64,000 bases of DNA, taken from NCBI GenBank assembly GCA_003550325.1, contig QKWP01000002.1, positions 206,367 to 270,366 of the forward strand, in the 5' to 3' direction. Positions 1 through 10,691 of this stretch are shown here, in pieces. Made by a program: the position numbers and the translations under genes. Numbering within the stretch: position 1 is the first letter of the stretch; every line of letters starts with the position of its first letter. A model generated the notes under the pieces. That model saw only the letters and a program-made list of their open reading frames with translations. It was not told the origin of the DNA and made no database searches. This DNA comes from Gigaspora rosea (Eukaryota > Glomeromycota > Glomeromycetes > Diversisporales > Gigasporaceae).

Positions 1-1016
1 AAATTTTATTGGGCTGGAGCGGAGTGGAACGGAGTGAAAGACCTTATAGAAATTTTTGCGATGTCCGGCTCCCGCCCCTGTAATACGTAATATAAAATTA
101 CGCAATCCCCTGCAAAACTTTTAATCATTAACCCGATCATTGAATAGAAATATTAAAAGTAAAACTGACTAATAAACCGATTAATAACTGAGAATAGTTC
201 GATATGTATTTTTTTTACATTGAAATTTATAACAAAATACAAAACACAAGAATTTATATGCCTGAATACAGAATTTTTCTTAAAGTTTGGACAATTTCTC
301 AACAACTGTCTAATAGAATTTGATGAAATTTTGTTAAATCAATTCTACAAATTAATAAAATTCATTTAAAAAATTTTCATCGAATTCTATCGATTAGTTA
401 GTTGGAAATTTCATCAAAGTTTGGAAAAAATTCCATGACCTGAACAAGCTTCGATGACACATGAAGTTATCGAAATACATAATGAATTAACAAAAAGGCA
501 AGATCAGCGCAAACGGCAAAATTCTATTAGTGAAAAACACAGTATTATACTGATTTTTTATTTAATTTTACTTTTTTTAGAAAATCAAAATATTTTGTCT
601 CTACTTTTCGCCTGCAAACTTTCTGACAATGATCATAATCTTCCAAAAACGTTTCTCGATACAGTTATAAATTGCAAGGCAGAATATTATAACAAACCGT
701 AATAGACATTGGCGACAAGAAATATGCTATAGGTCTTACTTACATTTGTTGCTATATCAAGATTCCGTGCTCTGGCCGCTTCAATAATACTTTTCTTATA
801 GCAAGTTACAAAAATTGGAAAATGCACGTTAGAGATTAGCTGAACAGATTTGTGACGTCATGAATTAACTATTTGTATTTCATTGTGACTTTATGAATTA
901 TTATGTTCGTTGCATATTAATGTAAATTTATAAAATAAGTTACTTACATTAATGAATTGATTTTTATTATATTATATAATATGTAATATATATTTCGATG
1001 TATTAGATAAGTATAT
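1..1016. other. AT-rich stretch without a recognised gene
   Basis: No gene is recognised. An 82-codon ATG-initiated frame lies at 454-702 on the plus strand. Its first half is charged and its middle is hydrophobic and low in complexity. It could be an exon remnant, since its tail (from about 585) has ordinary amino-acid composition, but nothing identifies it. Confidence 0.4.
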
Positions 1017-1143
1017 GTTATTGTCCACGAAATGGGCAATAACCAAGAATCAATCTCAGTTCAGATGATCGCATAAGGCCACTGGCTGCTTCGCAGCCAG
1101 TGTGCCATTCTGATCATCTGATGTCCATTTCGCGGATAATAAC
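1017..1143. mobile_element. 127-bp foldback MITE
   Basis: The left end (GTTATTGTCCACGAAATGG) pairs with the right end (CCATTTCGCGGATAATAAC), the next blocks pair as GATGATC/GATCATC, and the centre is a perfect hairpin, CACTGGCTGC-TTC-GCAGCCAGTG (1080-1102). Almost the whole element folds on itself. No target-site repeat is certain. Confidence 0.7.
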
Positions 1144-1521
1144 TGATTTATTCCCAGGTTCTTATTATTCTTCTATACTATTTCTTCAAAGTTAAGTTGC
1201 TATTTCATCAAGTTTAGCTTACTACAAACCACAAACCATCTTTCGTTTTTTTTCTCTTTCTTTTCTCTCCCTCTATTTTTTTTTTAGTCAGCGACTTTTA
1301 CTCTTTGTAATTAATAATTTAAAAAGTTCATATATCATTAAAAAGTAAAATAAATGATAATCAAAAAGAATTATGAAAATTCCGGTGTACCGGTAACATT
1401 GAAAATTATGCCACAGCATAATCACATGATACACGTGACCAAAAGTAATTCCGAAGATCTACAGCATTAAATCACAGAAAGATCTAGAAACGTCACATGA
1501 TCTACGGGCATCAATGTCCGT

Positions 1522-1962
1522 TGTTATGCATTTTTTTAGTTAGTATTATTTTTACCGTATATTTCTTATTTTGGTATAGTTGTGGCGTGGTTGGGTGATT
1601 AGATCTCCAAACGGGAGATCAAGTCTCCAATCGGGAGATTGAATCTCCAAACGGGAGATCGAGTCTCCAAACGACAGATTAAATCTCCCAATCGAAGAAC
1701 TAAAGCCACATACGAATTAGAAGTATATAAAGGTTTAGTTTCTGATAAGAGACAAGAGTCGAGTAGTTAGAGAGAAGTAGCTAACGATTGTATATAGTTT
1801 TAGTATTATTGTGATATTCCGATGTATTGATTTATTTTAATAAAGATAAACCTTATAACCCGAAACTATGTGTGTTAGTTTATTGTTTTAAACCATCTAC
1901 TTTTGTTCACGATCAAACTAAACCGGCACAATTTCATCAAGCTCTCCCAACCGATCGTAACA
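1522..1962 (+). mobile_element. Solo LTR nested in the Gypsy-1 5' LTR
   Basis: The 441-bp block starts TGTTATGC and ends GTAACA, the usual TG...CA of an LTR, and is flanked by CCGT on both sides (1518-1521 and 1963-1966). The 3' LTR of Gypsy-1 lacks this block. It has a TATATAAAGG-like box near 1724 and AATAAAG near 1840. No internal region is attached, so it probably formed by LTR-LTR recombination of a different retrotransposon family. Confidence 0.8.
1604..1700 (+). repeat. 20-bp tandem repeat of small palindromes
   Basis: There are four and a half units starting at 1604, 1624, 1644, 1664 and 1684, each beginning TCTCC and mostly containing GGAGA (TCTCCAAACGGGAGA), so single units can pair with themselves. 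The array lies upstream of the TATA-like box of the solo LTR, where enhancer repeats often sit in retrotransposons. A regulatory role is inferred only. Confidence 0.75.
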
Positions 1963-2357
1963 CCGTCTAATTTATTGATCTGCACGCCCCTGATTAATTA
2001 AATTAAATACTCCACATAATATATCTTTAAATGCAGTGTCCTATATGCATGCCAATAGGCCTAGTGAATGGTTTATTAGATATACAGTATTAAATTTAGC
2101 GATTAATTAATTGATAGCATTAAAGTCACAAATACTAATAGAGTAGCGGAAGAATACTTTCCCCGAATTATGTATATAAGGCCTTCATTTTCGCTTTCAT
2201 TTTAACTCAGACTTTGATAGTTTCTCTTGGAATATATAGATAGATTCGAACTTTCCAATCTATAAATAAAAGATTGTATTAGATTAGTTTATTATCTTAA
2301 TAAAATATAACTGTGTTTTTATACACATTAAATTAAACACTTATCTTGCAACTCTTT

Positions 2358-3061
2358 TTTTAAAACTTTAAAGGCCGGGTACTATGGCCGGGATTTTATT
2401 ATGAGTTATTAGGACATAATATTTATTACATAAATGAGGATACAACTAGCCACACGTGCACTTTTGGTGCCTAATTTAAGTAGTCCGCCCGAAGGTTCTA
2501 CACTAGCTGCCATACCTACAACCCAACTACGGGAATTGCCTATTTAAACCCTCTGGTTCACGCTCTTCCTATTACTACCTGTTGCACTGCACAAACACAG
2601 ATATTAAGGGGCCCCAACTCTTTTTGATAAATCATCAGCCTAAGGGCTACTTTACCCTCGCACCAATTGCCTACCGTTGTCTTCTGTGTCCCATTCCACT
2701 TCGGATACGGATTTAGCAACAAAGCCGCTTGCCCTTATTAGGTTCATTCTGATCCCGACCACCCACCTTCTTTTGGTAGTGTTGTTGTAGATCTTTACTA
2801 TTACTTCCTAATTCAGGACTTGCCAAACGGGTTTCCATTCCTCTGGTTCCCTGGATTTTACGATGTAACAATAACACCATTGCGCCGTAGCTCCCATTCA
2901 AGATGGTGGAACCAAGGTAACAGGTTTTTGCAACCCAACCAATCTGAGCCACATGGTTACTAAACACAGGCCTATTGTTCAAAGCATCAACAGTGGGATT
3001 CGAACTGTCAACCTGCCGCTTGGGGGTGACACCTTGACCACTTCTCTAAGGCGCCACACCC
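2358..3061 (-). mobile_element. tRNA-derived SINE-like retroposon, copy 1
   Basis: It is flanked by a perfect 16-bp direct repeat, TATCTTGCAACTCTTT (2342-2357 and 3062-3077), and its 3' end (left side) is A-rich on the minus strand: the pattern of LINE-driven retroposition. The 5' end (right side) looks tRNA-like. It has a box-A-like TAGAGAAGTGG and a box-B-like GTTCGAATCCC (plus-strand positions about 2995-3007), which are expected to bind the pol III factor TFIIIC. It matches the element at 60454 in the head, in parts of the body and in the segment before the tail. No conserved reading frame is shared by the two copies. Confidence 0.8.
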
Positions 3062-3693
3062 TATCTTGCAACTCTTTGTGTCTTCATATATGTTTAGTTG
3101 TGCCTCTTTTAAACAAAGCCTAATAAATCCTTTTGTTTAAGTCATATAAATACGCACAATAACTAATCAAATAACCATAGATATAATTTATAGAGCACAA
3201 GCCGAGCTCGTCCCTTAAATTAATAAAAAGGTTAATTTCAGATGTGACATTTTGGTGGTGACTGTGAGATACAACTCAACCTAAAATAGTAATTATTGTA
3301 TGAGTTACAACTTACAAAGACAAACAGATCAAATTGACCATCACTTATTACACAAAAACACGAGATTTTTGTAACTTTTGTTATCTATTACCTGCAGAAA
3401 CATCCCACGCGTTTAGGCAGTTTTTATCTTGGTTTTCTACTATTTGTTCTGTTCATTCATATACAGGAAAGACATATCAACATTTTGTAGAACTCGAAAC
3501 TGAATATCATCAGGCCCAATCAATACAGTGTCGTAATATAGTAGCTAGATTAATATTTAGTATTAAATTTCAACACTCTCTAGAAAAACTTCTAGACTTA
3601 GCAAAGTTTATTACTCTTATAGCAGCACATACCCAGTGTTTTAGGATAGCACCAGCCACTTATATCTCTAATCTACAATTATCAACTTATAAA

Positions 3694-4407
3694 ATGGCCT
3701 CCAATGATGATATTTTAAATTACCTGAAAGACCATGGCAAAGACTCTATTATCCTCAGAGTAGATCCGTTTTCTGGTGAAGGTTCCCAAGATCCCCTCGC
3801 ATGGTTAGAAAAATTTGACAAAGACACTGCCATGAATAACTGGAATTATAAAAGAAAGATAAACGTTCTCCCCACCTTTTTATAAGATAACGTGGATGAA
3901 TAGCAAACTGCGTTTTTCAAGAAAAATACTATTACTAACTATGATCAAGCTGATTAGGAAAATTTAGTTAAGGATTTTAAGAAATGCTTTTGTACAATTT
4001 GTTGGCAGAATCAAGGGCTAAGGGAGTTGGACAATTTAAAACAACAAATCAGTGAGCCTGTTGATACCTATTATAGCAAATTCAATAGGTTGATTAAACG
4101 GTTGCAACCAGAAATGAAGTTAGCGGACGAACAAGTATTATACTATTTTAAAAAAGGGCTATGCCCAGAGGTTTTACCTGGTCTTCTCTTGTATAATCCA
4201 ACTGACTTAAAAAACATACTCAAATTCGCCCAAATCCATGAGCAAGGGATAGATTTTGCCAATGACGCTATACCAAATCGGACTACTGCACCTAAAAATT
4301 ACGAAAAAGAAATCGAACAACTTACGAAACAAATGCAGCAAATGAGCATAAATTATGCTACTATTGCATCTGCATTAGTAGCCCAAACAGAAAAAAATCC
4401 ACCCTAA
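3694..4407 (+). pseudogene. Gypsy-1 gag remnant
   Basis: Gag would form the particle that packages retrotransposon RNA. Reading starts at the ATG at 3694 and passes a segment with the retrotransposon-gag pattern (VDPFSGEGSQDPLAWLEKF, then after a break at about 3883-4020 YYSKFNRLIKRLQPEM and a leucine-rich stretch). A frame break separates the two halves. The downstream half ends at 4407 in a Gln/Met-rich coiled-coil-like tail. No CCHC zinc knuckle is visible. From about 4440 to 4940 there are only charged, stop-containing remnants. Confidence 0.75.
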
Positions 4408-4944
4408 GCGCCGACTTCGAAACCTAGTAATAAACCAAATTATATCTATATACAAAATTTATTACAAGATATCAAAAAACTTAAAAAATCTTTAAAAATT
4501 CAAACAATAAAGGGAAAGAGCTGAATAAAAATATCAACTTAGTTATAGTAAAAAGCAGTGAAGAAGATGAGGTATATACTATGCGCTCACAATTATATAC
4601 CACTGATCGAAAAGAAGCAAGAGAAAGACAAAAGCAAAGTGAGTCTTATAAAGAAGAAGCTTTGTGGAGAAAGGCTAAAATCCAAGAACAAGAAGAAGAA
4701 GTGCCTATGGAAGTGGAAGAAATAGTTACCCCAAACTGAAAAGAATTTTAAGAAGGCACCTTTCATCGATAGTTGATAAACTCCTGCTGTATGACATATC
4801 GGAAGACCTGCTAAATATTAGAGCACAAGCCACTTATGATCAGTTGCTACAATATTTCAACCAGAGATGAAATTTGGCTAAAGCACTAAAGAGAAAGAAA
4901 GCTCTAGTACAGAGGCTAACCATGTAAAAGCAGATAATTCCTGA

Positions 4945-5375
4945 AAAACGTATGTCATGCGTTGTCATGTGCATATAGGAGGAACACCAGTGGTTGCCAT
5001 CTTAGACTCAGCACCACAGTAAGCCTTGTAACTAGAAAATTTATGAAAAAATTAGGGTTAAAAGTCGATAAGCCCTCATGAACTACTATTATTACGGCTA
5101 ATGGTAATAGAGTAAGGGCCCTTGGGATTATTAGTGGTGTAAAAATTACTTTGCAGGACATTATTATCCCAATCAACCTACAAGTAATAGAATTACAAAA
5201 AGAAATGCTACTACTAGGTACAGACTGGTTCGACAAGTTACGTGCAAGATTGGATTTTAATAAAAATACTCTAAATGTGCAGTATTTGAGTAAGCAAGTA
5301 ACGGTTAATGCTATCCATGTTCATAATAAGGGCTTGGTCCAAGAAATGGAAGAATTCACTGATAAAAAAGAATAG
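4945..5375 (+). pseudogene. Gypsy-1 retropepsin-like protease remnant
   Basis: A retropepsin would cut the Gag-Pol polyprotein. The flap-strand pattern GGTPVVAILDSAP lies near 4978-5015. The family expects D-S/T-G-A at the active site, but here the residues read D-S-A-P, so the active site is altered. After a frame break comes LLLGTDWFDKL (near 5210), the conserved C-terminal psi-loop region of Ty3/gypsy proteases. Stops between the two parts make it inactive. Confidence 0.75.
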
Positions 5376-5384
5376 ATTGATGAG

Positions 5385-6147
5385 TTGGAGAATAATGATA
5401 GAATCCAAGAAGTCTTCTTATCTGATAATATGCCTTCCGAAGATGACAAGCTGTTTTATAACCCATGGTTGGATAGTAATCCCACTGCCTACTTGGCTAA
5501 TTTCTATGAAGAAGATAAAATTTTATTTAATATAAATAAGGAATTAGAAAAGGAACAATCTGAACAGGCTGAAAGCCTGTTAAATAAAAATGTCCATGTT
5601 TTTGCCCAAAAAATTAGCAAAGACAAACAAACTGTTGGCCTAGGGCAGACCAATTTAGTATATTATGAGATTGATACGGGTAATGCAAAACCCATTAGCT
5701 AGCATTTGTACACGCTAGCCCGTGATGAACAAGAATTTCTACAAAGAGAAATTTTTGCTATGAAAGAACAAGGAATTATCTTCGAATTAAAAAGCCCATG
5801 AACTTCGTCAGTAGTCCTTGTACCAAAGAAAAATGAGAAGAAGCGAATTTGTACAGATTACCGTAAACTGAATACAGGCACAGAAAAAGATATGTACCCC
5901 TATCTAACATTAATGAGATTTTATCTGAATTTGAAGGAGCGCAGTGGTTTTCCAGTCTTGATCTTGCAAGTGGCTATTGGCAAGTTGCAGTTAGAGAAGA
6001 AGACAAAAAGAAAACTGCATTTATAACAAAGTTTGGCACATACGCGTTTAATGTTATGGTATTCAGTTTGTGTAATGCTCCATCGACCTTCCAAAGGTTG
6101 ATGAATCATATGTTGGAACTGTATATCAGCAAATTCTTGATTGTACA
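5385..6147 (+). pseudogene. Gypsy-1 reverse transcriptase, N-terminal part
   Basis: The fingers and first palm motifs of a Ty3/gypsy reverse transcriptase are readable: VLVPKKN followed by CTDYRKLN, then SSLDLASGYWQV, TAFITKFGTYAFNVM and NAPSTFQRLMN. Nonsense codons include TAG at 5700 (Q expected) and TGA at 5799 (W expected after S-P). The frame is cut at about 6147, just before the catalytic YxDD box, by a 3.3 kb insertion. Translation resumes at 9469 with YLNDD. Confidence 0.85.
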
Positions 6148-6159
6148 TCGGGAAAATAA

Positions 6160-6490
6160 AAACATTAATAATCTGCAGTAATATTCAAATTTATCAAATA
6201 AGTGCAGAATTTTGTTTAAAAAATTGCAAAGATCATCAAAATTTAGATGTTTTGCAGTTCTTCGCAGATTTTTTGTCAAAAATCTGTGAAAATATTTAAA
6301 AGTATAATATTCGCAGATTATAATAGAATTGGTAATTAATAATCTGTAATGATCTTCAAATTTATCAAATAAGTGCAGAATCTTGTTTAAAAAATTGCAA
6401 AGATTTAGATTTTTGCAGTTCTTCGCAGATTTTTTGCCAAAAAATCTGTGCAAATTTTTAAAAGTATAATCTTCGCAGATTATAATAGGC
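6160..6490 (+). repeat. Tandem duplication, about 165-bp unit
   Basis: Two adjacent copies (about 6170-6325 and 6345-6490) share the order AAATTTATCAAATAAGTGCAG, a TTGTTTAAAAAATTGCAAAG block, a GCAGTTCTTCGCAGATTTTT block, and a terminal TTCGCAGATTATAATAG. They differ by scattered changes and a short indel. Confidence 0.75.
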
Positions 6491-6702
6491 GCCGTTTATT
6501 ATAATCTGCGATAATCTCCAAAATCATAACTATGATACTTACCTGCTAGTAAGAACACGAGAAAAACAATAAACAAAACAAACCAATAAATAAAAAAACA
6601 CGTTTTTTTATTCTTTTTTTTTAATAGCAAAAAAATTTATAAAAAAATTTTAATTTTTGCAAATTTTTTTAAAATTCGAATAAAAACAAAATAGCATCTC
6701 TA

Positions 6703-6796
6703 GCGCATATATGCAATGGTGGGAATAAAAGTAAATTACCGGTTATTCTCATAGTAAGGCCAGAATTTTTATTCCCACCATATTGCATATATGCGC
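6703..6796. mobile_element. 94-bp MITE with 28-bp inverted ends
   Basis: GCGCATATATGCAATGGTGG at the left and its reverse complement at the right (6769-6796) match apart from a 2-base indel. The centre is unrelated to the ends. Confidence 0.7.
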
Positions 6797-6819
6797 AGGA
6801 AACAATAAATAAATAAAAC

Positions 6820-8040
6820 ATGCTTTTTTTTATAAATAAATTATTATACGATTTTTTTTATTTTACAGTGTATTTTTTTTATCGTATAGTACTATATTTT
6901 TTTTTCTTTTTATCTTTTTTTTTTTATCTTTTTTATTGTTTTTTTTTCAATTTTTTCTTTTTTTTTATTGATTATTTTTTGATTTTTTTTATTGATTTTT
7001 TTTCGATTATTTTATTAATTTTAAAATTTTTTTTTAATTATTAATTATTTTTTTTTTATTTTTAATCAGTTTTTTTTTTATTTTTATTTTTTTTTAGGGA
7101 TTTATAATTTATTGCACAGTGCAATATATTGCACCCCTATTATAACTATATGGATTATCAATTTTGTATAACAAACAATTAAAGAAATTTTTATCAAAGC
7201 AAAAAATAAAATTTAATTAATATTAGGGTTAGGGTTATGGCCTGGGATGGTGCAGGGATATAGTTTATGCCAAAATTTTACGCAGAGTATTTTTTTATTA
7301 GAACTCCAAAGGTGGTTTCATAGGGAAACTTTTTAATTAATAGAAGGGTGCAATATATTGCAAGTGCAATAAATTATAAAACCCTTTTTTTATTATTTTA
7401 TTTTATTTTTTTGTTTTTTTTTTTTATTAATTTTTTTTTATTAATTTTTTTTGATTTTTTTTTTTAATATTGTTTTATTTATTTTTTTTATTATTGTTTT
7501 TTTTNNNNNNNNNNNNNNNNNNNNNNNNNNNNNNNNNNNNNNNNNNNNNNNNNNNNNNNNNNNNNNTTTTTTTTTTACTATTTATTTAATTAATTTTTCG
7601 ACTTTTTTTATTTTCAAATTATTTATTTATTTTAATTAAATTTTAATTAATTTATAACGTTTTTTGACTTATATTTTTTTTTTAAATTATTTTTAATCTT
7701 TTTTTTTATTTTTAAACAAAATTTATATTATTTATAATTTTTTTAATTACTTTATTTTTTTTATTTTTAATTAAACATTTTTATTTTGTTTTTTATCGTT
7801 TTTTTTGCTTTTTATTATTTTTATATTATTATTAACTTATTATTTAATTTTTTTAAACGTTTTTTCTTTTTAAATTATTTTTATTTAAACTATTTTTTAT
7901 CTGTTATTATAGTTTTTGTTAAACGGTTCTTTTTTAGTGGTGATAATCAAGTTACACGAGATCAAGTTCAGTATATTATTATACATATTTTTTTTATTTA
8001 AATATTTACAAATATAATCATAATTTTTTTTTGATTTTTA
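6820..8040. other. T-rich low-complexity tract with a 62-base assembly gap
   Basis: On the plus strand this is mostly runs of T broken by single A, C or G. It holds the only N run of the window (7505-7566). Poly-Phe/Ile/Leu frames in it are composition artefacts. The tract is interrupted by the TIR element at 7096-7385. Confidence 0.85.
7096..7385. mobile_element. 290-bp MITE with 41-bp inverted ends
   Basis: The left end AGGGATTTATAATTTATTGC pairs with the right end GCAATAAATTATAAAACCCT, and the inner parts pair through TGCAATATATTGCA. It sits in the T-rich tract. Inside are two TTAGGG words (about 7225-7236), too few to be a telomere. Confidence 0.75.
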
Positions 8041-8041
8041 G

Positions 8042-8845
8042 GTTCTGTCGTTGGAGTCATCCATTCCTGTGCTTGTTCTTCGTTGTTGGAGTCGTCCATT
8101 CTGGTGCTTGTTTTTCATCGTTGGAGTTGTCCATTCCGGTGCCTGTTCTTCGTTGTTGATGTCGCTCATTCTAGTACCGCTTTTTTCGTTTATGGCACTT
8201 GCACAATGGGGCTTTAGTTTTTTGTGTAAGCATGCAGATTTCTTTTCTTCGCTTAGAATGGATGGTATAAGCCGCTATTATGTTAGGGTTAGCAGGTATT
8301 TGTTAAAGTTTGCATGTCTTGTTAGGGTTAGGCATGTTTCTTGTTTACTTTGTATGTACTAACTTTTTTTCAAGTTTTTAGGTACTTTCCTTGTAGGTTC
8401 TCGTTGCTGGTGTCTATTTCGGTGCTTTCGTTACTGGAGTTGTTCATTTCAGTTACGTTTAACACGTTGAGTGAAAGAATGAAGAAGTACGTTGTTGGAG
8501 CCATCGTTGGAGCCATCGTTGGAGCCATCATAAACTATATACTTGCGAAAAAGTAATTTAACACATTGAGTGAAAGAACGAAGAAGTATGTCGTTGGAGC
8601 CGTCGTTGAAGCCGTGATTTAGTAGGTTTTTTTACATAAGTTTTTTGTGGTTTCTTTCATAGGTTCATTATTTTTAGTTGAGTCCACAATAGGTTTTTCG
8701 TTGGTTTTCACATATCACTACGTCATTGTGTCTCTACTGCGGTTTCTTTATGGTGGTTGTGGTGTCTCTACGGCGGTTTCTTTATCGTGGTTGTGGTGTC
8801 TCTACGGCGGTTTCTTTATCGTGGTTGTGGTGTCTCTACGGCGAT
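8042..8845 (+). repeat. Cluster of minisatellites built on GTTGGAG and GTGTCTCTAC words
   Basis: Three kinds of array follow each other. At 8045-8175, about 45-bp units contain GTTGGAGTC..CCATTC.GTGCTTGTT. At 8470-8620, 12-bp GTTGGAGCCATC units sit inside a longer direct repeat beginning TTGAGTGAAAGAA. At 8727-8845, 34-bp units read GTGTCTCTACGGCGG followed by TTTCTTTATCGTGGTTGTG (about three and a half copies). Frames across them are short and not conserved. I see no gene. Confidence 0.7.
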
Positions 8846-9254
8846 CAATCAAAAATAGGATTAGAGTTAAAGACCGGTTTGGATTAGTGTTTATAGAAAA
8901 TAGATTAGGGTTAGAAATCGGATTTAGATTAGATTAGTGTTTTAGTTGAAATAGGGTTAGAATTAAAATATTGGTTCGAATTGGTTAAAAATAGTGTTAA
9001 ATATTGATTAGGATTGATGTTTTAGTTAAAAATCGGATAAGAATTAGTATGCATTATAGTAAATAAAAAAAATAAAATAATAATTGTATTTAGTACTATA
9101 TATAATTAATTATATATAAATTATGTGATATAGGTATATATTATATATACATATATCTATATTATAATATATATTACATGATAGGGTATATAGATATAAA
9201 CCGATTTGTATTGATCTAATAATCTGCGCAGATATTCAAAAAATTTTTCTTTGC

Positions 9255-9468
9255 AGACCGCCGGCAGGGTCGCAGATCTGCGCGGAATTTTTAAAAAAAC
9301 TGCGCAGTTCTGCACTATAAAAACTTTCCTAATGCTGCGCAGAAAATTAAATCTGTGCAGAAAAAAAAAATTTCTTCAACGATCGCTGGCAGGGTCGCAG
9401 ATCTGCATTGATTTTTAATAATTGTTTTTTTTAAAAATCTGCGCAGATCTGCACTATAAAAACTTCCC
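9255..9468 (+). repeat. Tandem CTGCGCAG-rich repeat at the edge of the 3.3-kb insertion
   Basis: Two copies of about 120 bp (from about 9260 and 9385) share GGCAGGGTCGCAGATCTGC and GCACTATAAAAACTT. The second runs up to the point where the reverse transcriptase frame resumes. This probably marks the terminal structure of the insertion. Confidence 0.6.
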
Positions 9469-9646
9469 CAATGTATATCTAAATGATGACACCATTTACT
9501 CTAGAACGTTTGATGATCATCTGTTACATCTTCGACAAGTTTTTAAGAAAATCGAAGAAGTAAACCTAAAATTAAATTCAGAAGAATGTTCTTTCTTTTG
9601 TAAAGAAATTAAGTTCTTAGGTCATACCATAGGTTTCCAAAAATAA
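9464..9646 (+). pseudogene. Gypsy-1 reverse transcriptase, YxDD-containing part
   Basis: This continues the reverse transcriptase after the 3.3-kb insertion. YLNDD holds the two catalytic aspartates, with N replacing the usual I/V. It is followed by the thumb-proximal segments EECSFFCKEIKFLGHTIGF. The frame is then broken by a short foldback insertion whose ends, AAAATAAGC near 9640 and GCTTATTTT near 9930, are inverted. Confidence 0.8.
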
Positions 9647-9935
9647 GCAACCTCCAAAAGAAGCTACTCCCGGATTTTCAGAAAAATTTTTATAAAAATT
9701 GTTAACAGTCGCTACATATAAACCTTTTTTTTACTATGTAAACTTTAAAAGATCGAATAAGTAAAGTTGTTCAGCATAATGAAATACACTTAAAGTAAAA
9801 ATTTCATGGCATTTAGATACCTTTTTATTATACTTTTTTCAATTTTTTAAAAAATTTAACAATCCGAAAATAAGCTACCCGCACGATTTTTTGTATAACT
9901 TTTTGGCCAAAAAGGTAGCTTATTTTCAGATAAAT
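9640..9935. mobile_element. Short foldback insertion inside Gypsy-1 polymerase
   Basis: It lies between two consecutive pieces of the polymerase frame. The ends read AAAATAAGCAACC and, inverted, GGTAGCTTATTTT. Another inverted AAAATAAGCTACC occurs just inside the right end. Exact limits and target-site repeat are uncertain. Confidence 0.55.
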
Positions 9936-9963
9936 ACGGTATAATAAGCAAGAATAAACTGTA

Positions 9964-10691
9964 GTGGACGAGGAAAAAATTAAAAAAATAAAGAACTTCT
10001 CTGTACCAACTATAGTCAAGCAAATTCAGGCCTTTCTAGATCTCACCTCCTATTACCGAAAATTTATTAAAGGATTCTTTAAGGTCGCTAAACCATTAAA
10101 TCAATTGTTACAAAAAGATGAACTATATAGGTGGACTAAAAAACAAAACCAAGCATTTAAAAAATTAAAAAATTACCTTATCACTGCTCCAATTCTTTGA
10201 TACCCAGATTTCAAAAAGCCATTTTATGTCCATACGGATGCTTCAATGTCAGGGTTGGGTGCCGTCCTTGCGCAGCTAGATGAAAACAAAAGAGAGTATG
10301 TAGTTGTATATGCAAGTAGAAGTTTAAATAAAAATGAAAAAAATTATTCCATACCTGAGTTAAAGTGTTTAGTGGTCATTTGGCCGTAGAGCACTTCCAC
10401 CAATATTTAGGATCTAAGCCGTTTTTCTTAATCACTGACCATTTAGCTCTTCAGTGGCTCAGAATCTCTGAACTAAAGGGAAAACGAGCTTGCTGGATTC
10501 TGCGACTCAAGCCATATAATTTTACTATCATCCATCGACCAGGTCGTAAACATAATAATACTAATACATTATCCCGATTGATTGAAGAAAAAGAAAGTTC
10601 TATATACATGGTAGATACATATGAACAAGTATTAGTGGAGGAAGGGAATCAAAAAGAAACAACTTATCAAATAGTAAAAAAGACAATATAA
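9964..10691 (+). pseudogene. Gypsy-1 RT connection and RNase H remnant
   Basis: RNase H would remove the RNA strand during cDNA synthesis. IQAFLDLTSYYRKFIKGF (near 10021-10075) is the RT C-terminal segment of Ty3/gypsy elements. It is followed by HTDASMSGLGAVLAQ (near 10234, catalytic D), YASRSLN, YSIPELKCL (catalytic E) and LITDHLALQWL (catalytic D). The tail has HRPGRKHNNTNTLSR, the usual end of the domain with N where the third acidic D is expected. A TGA at 10198 and a frame break near 10360 interrupt it. Confidence 0.85.

Larger units (their letters stand above)
1393..3248 (+). repeat. 5' LTR of Gypsy-1, interrupted twice
   Basis: It matches 12851-14427 block by block: 1393-1521, 1967-2357 and 3062-3248 are LTR sequence, and the gaps are a solo LTR and a SINE. 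It carries a TATA-like TATATAAGG near 2173 and an AATAAA-type signal near 2266, both also present in the 3' LTR. Confidence 0.85.
6148..9468. mobile_element. 3.3-kb repeat-rich insertion in Gypsy-1 RT
   Basis: The reverse transcriptase breaks off after ...FLIV at 6147 and resumes with YLNDD at 9469, so everything between is an insertion. TGTA lies at the left junction and again at the right, a possible short target repeat. The edges carry repeats built on ATCTGC/CGCAGAT words. The interior is MITEs, T-rich low-complexity sequence, an assembly gap and GTTGGAGCC-type minisatellites. No transposase is seen, so its class is unknown. It may be a composite of several insertions. Confidence 0.6.

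Noticed and set aside
1604-1700. CRISPR-like regular array
   Set aside because: Units are contiguous without spacers, sit in an LTR, and the genome is eukaryotic.
2713-2982. 89-codon minus-strand ORF
   Set aside because: It lies inside SINE copy 1. Copy 2 does not preserve the frame.
7222-7240. Telomere-like TTAGGG repeats
   Set aside because: There are only two units, inside a TIR element. Other GGGTTAG words near 8285 and 8900 are scattered.
6820-8001. Several Phe/Leu/Ile-rich ORFs resembling membrane proteins
   Set aside because: They are translations of T-homopolymer sequence around an N gap.
8051-8937. ORFs across 8.0-8.9 kb
   Set aside because: They run through minisatellite arrays; no start, domain or conserved frame.
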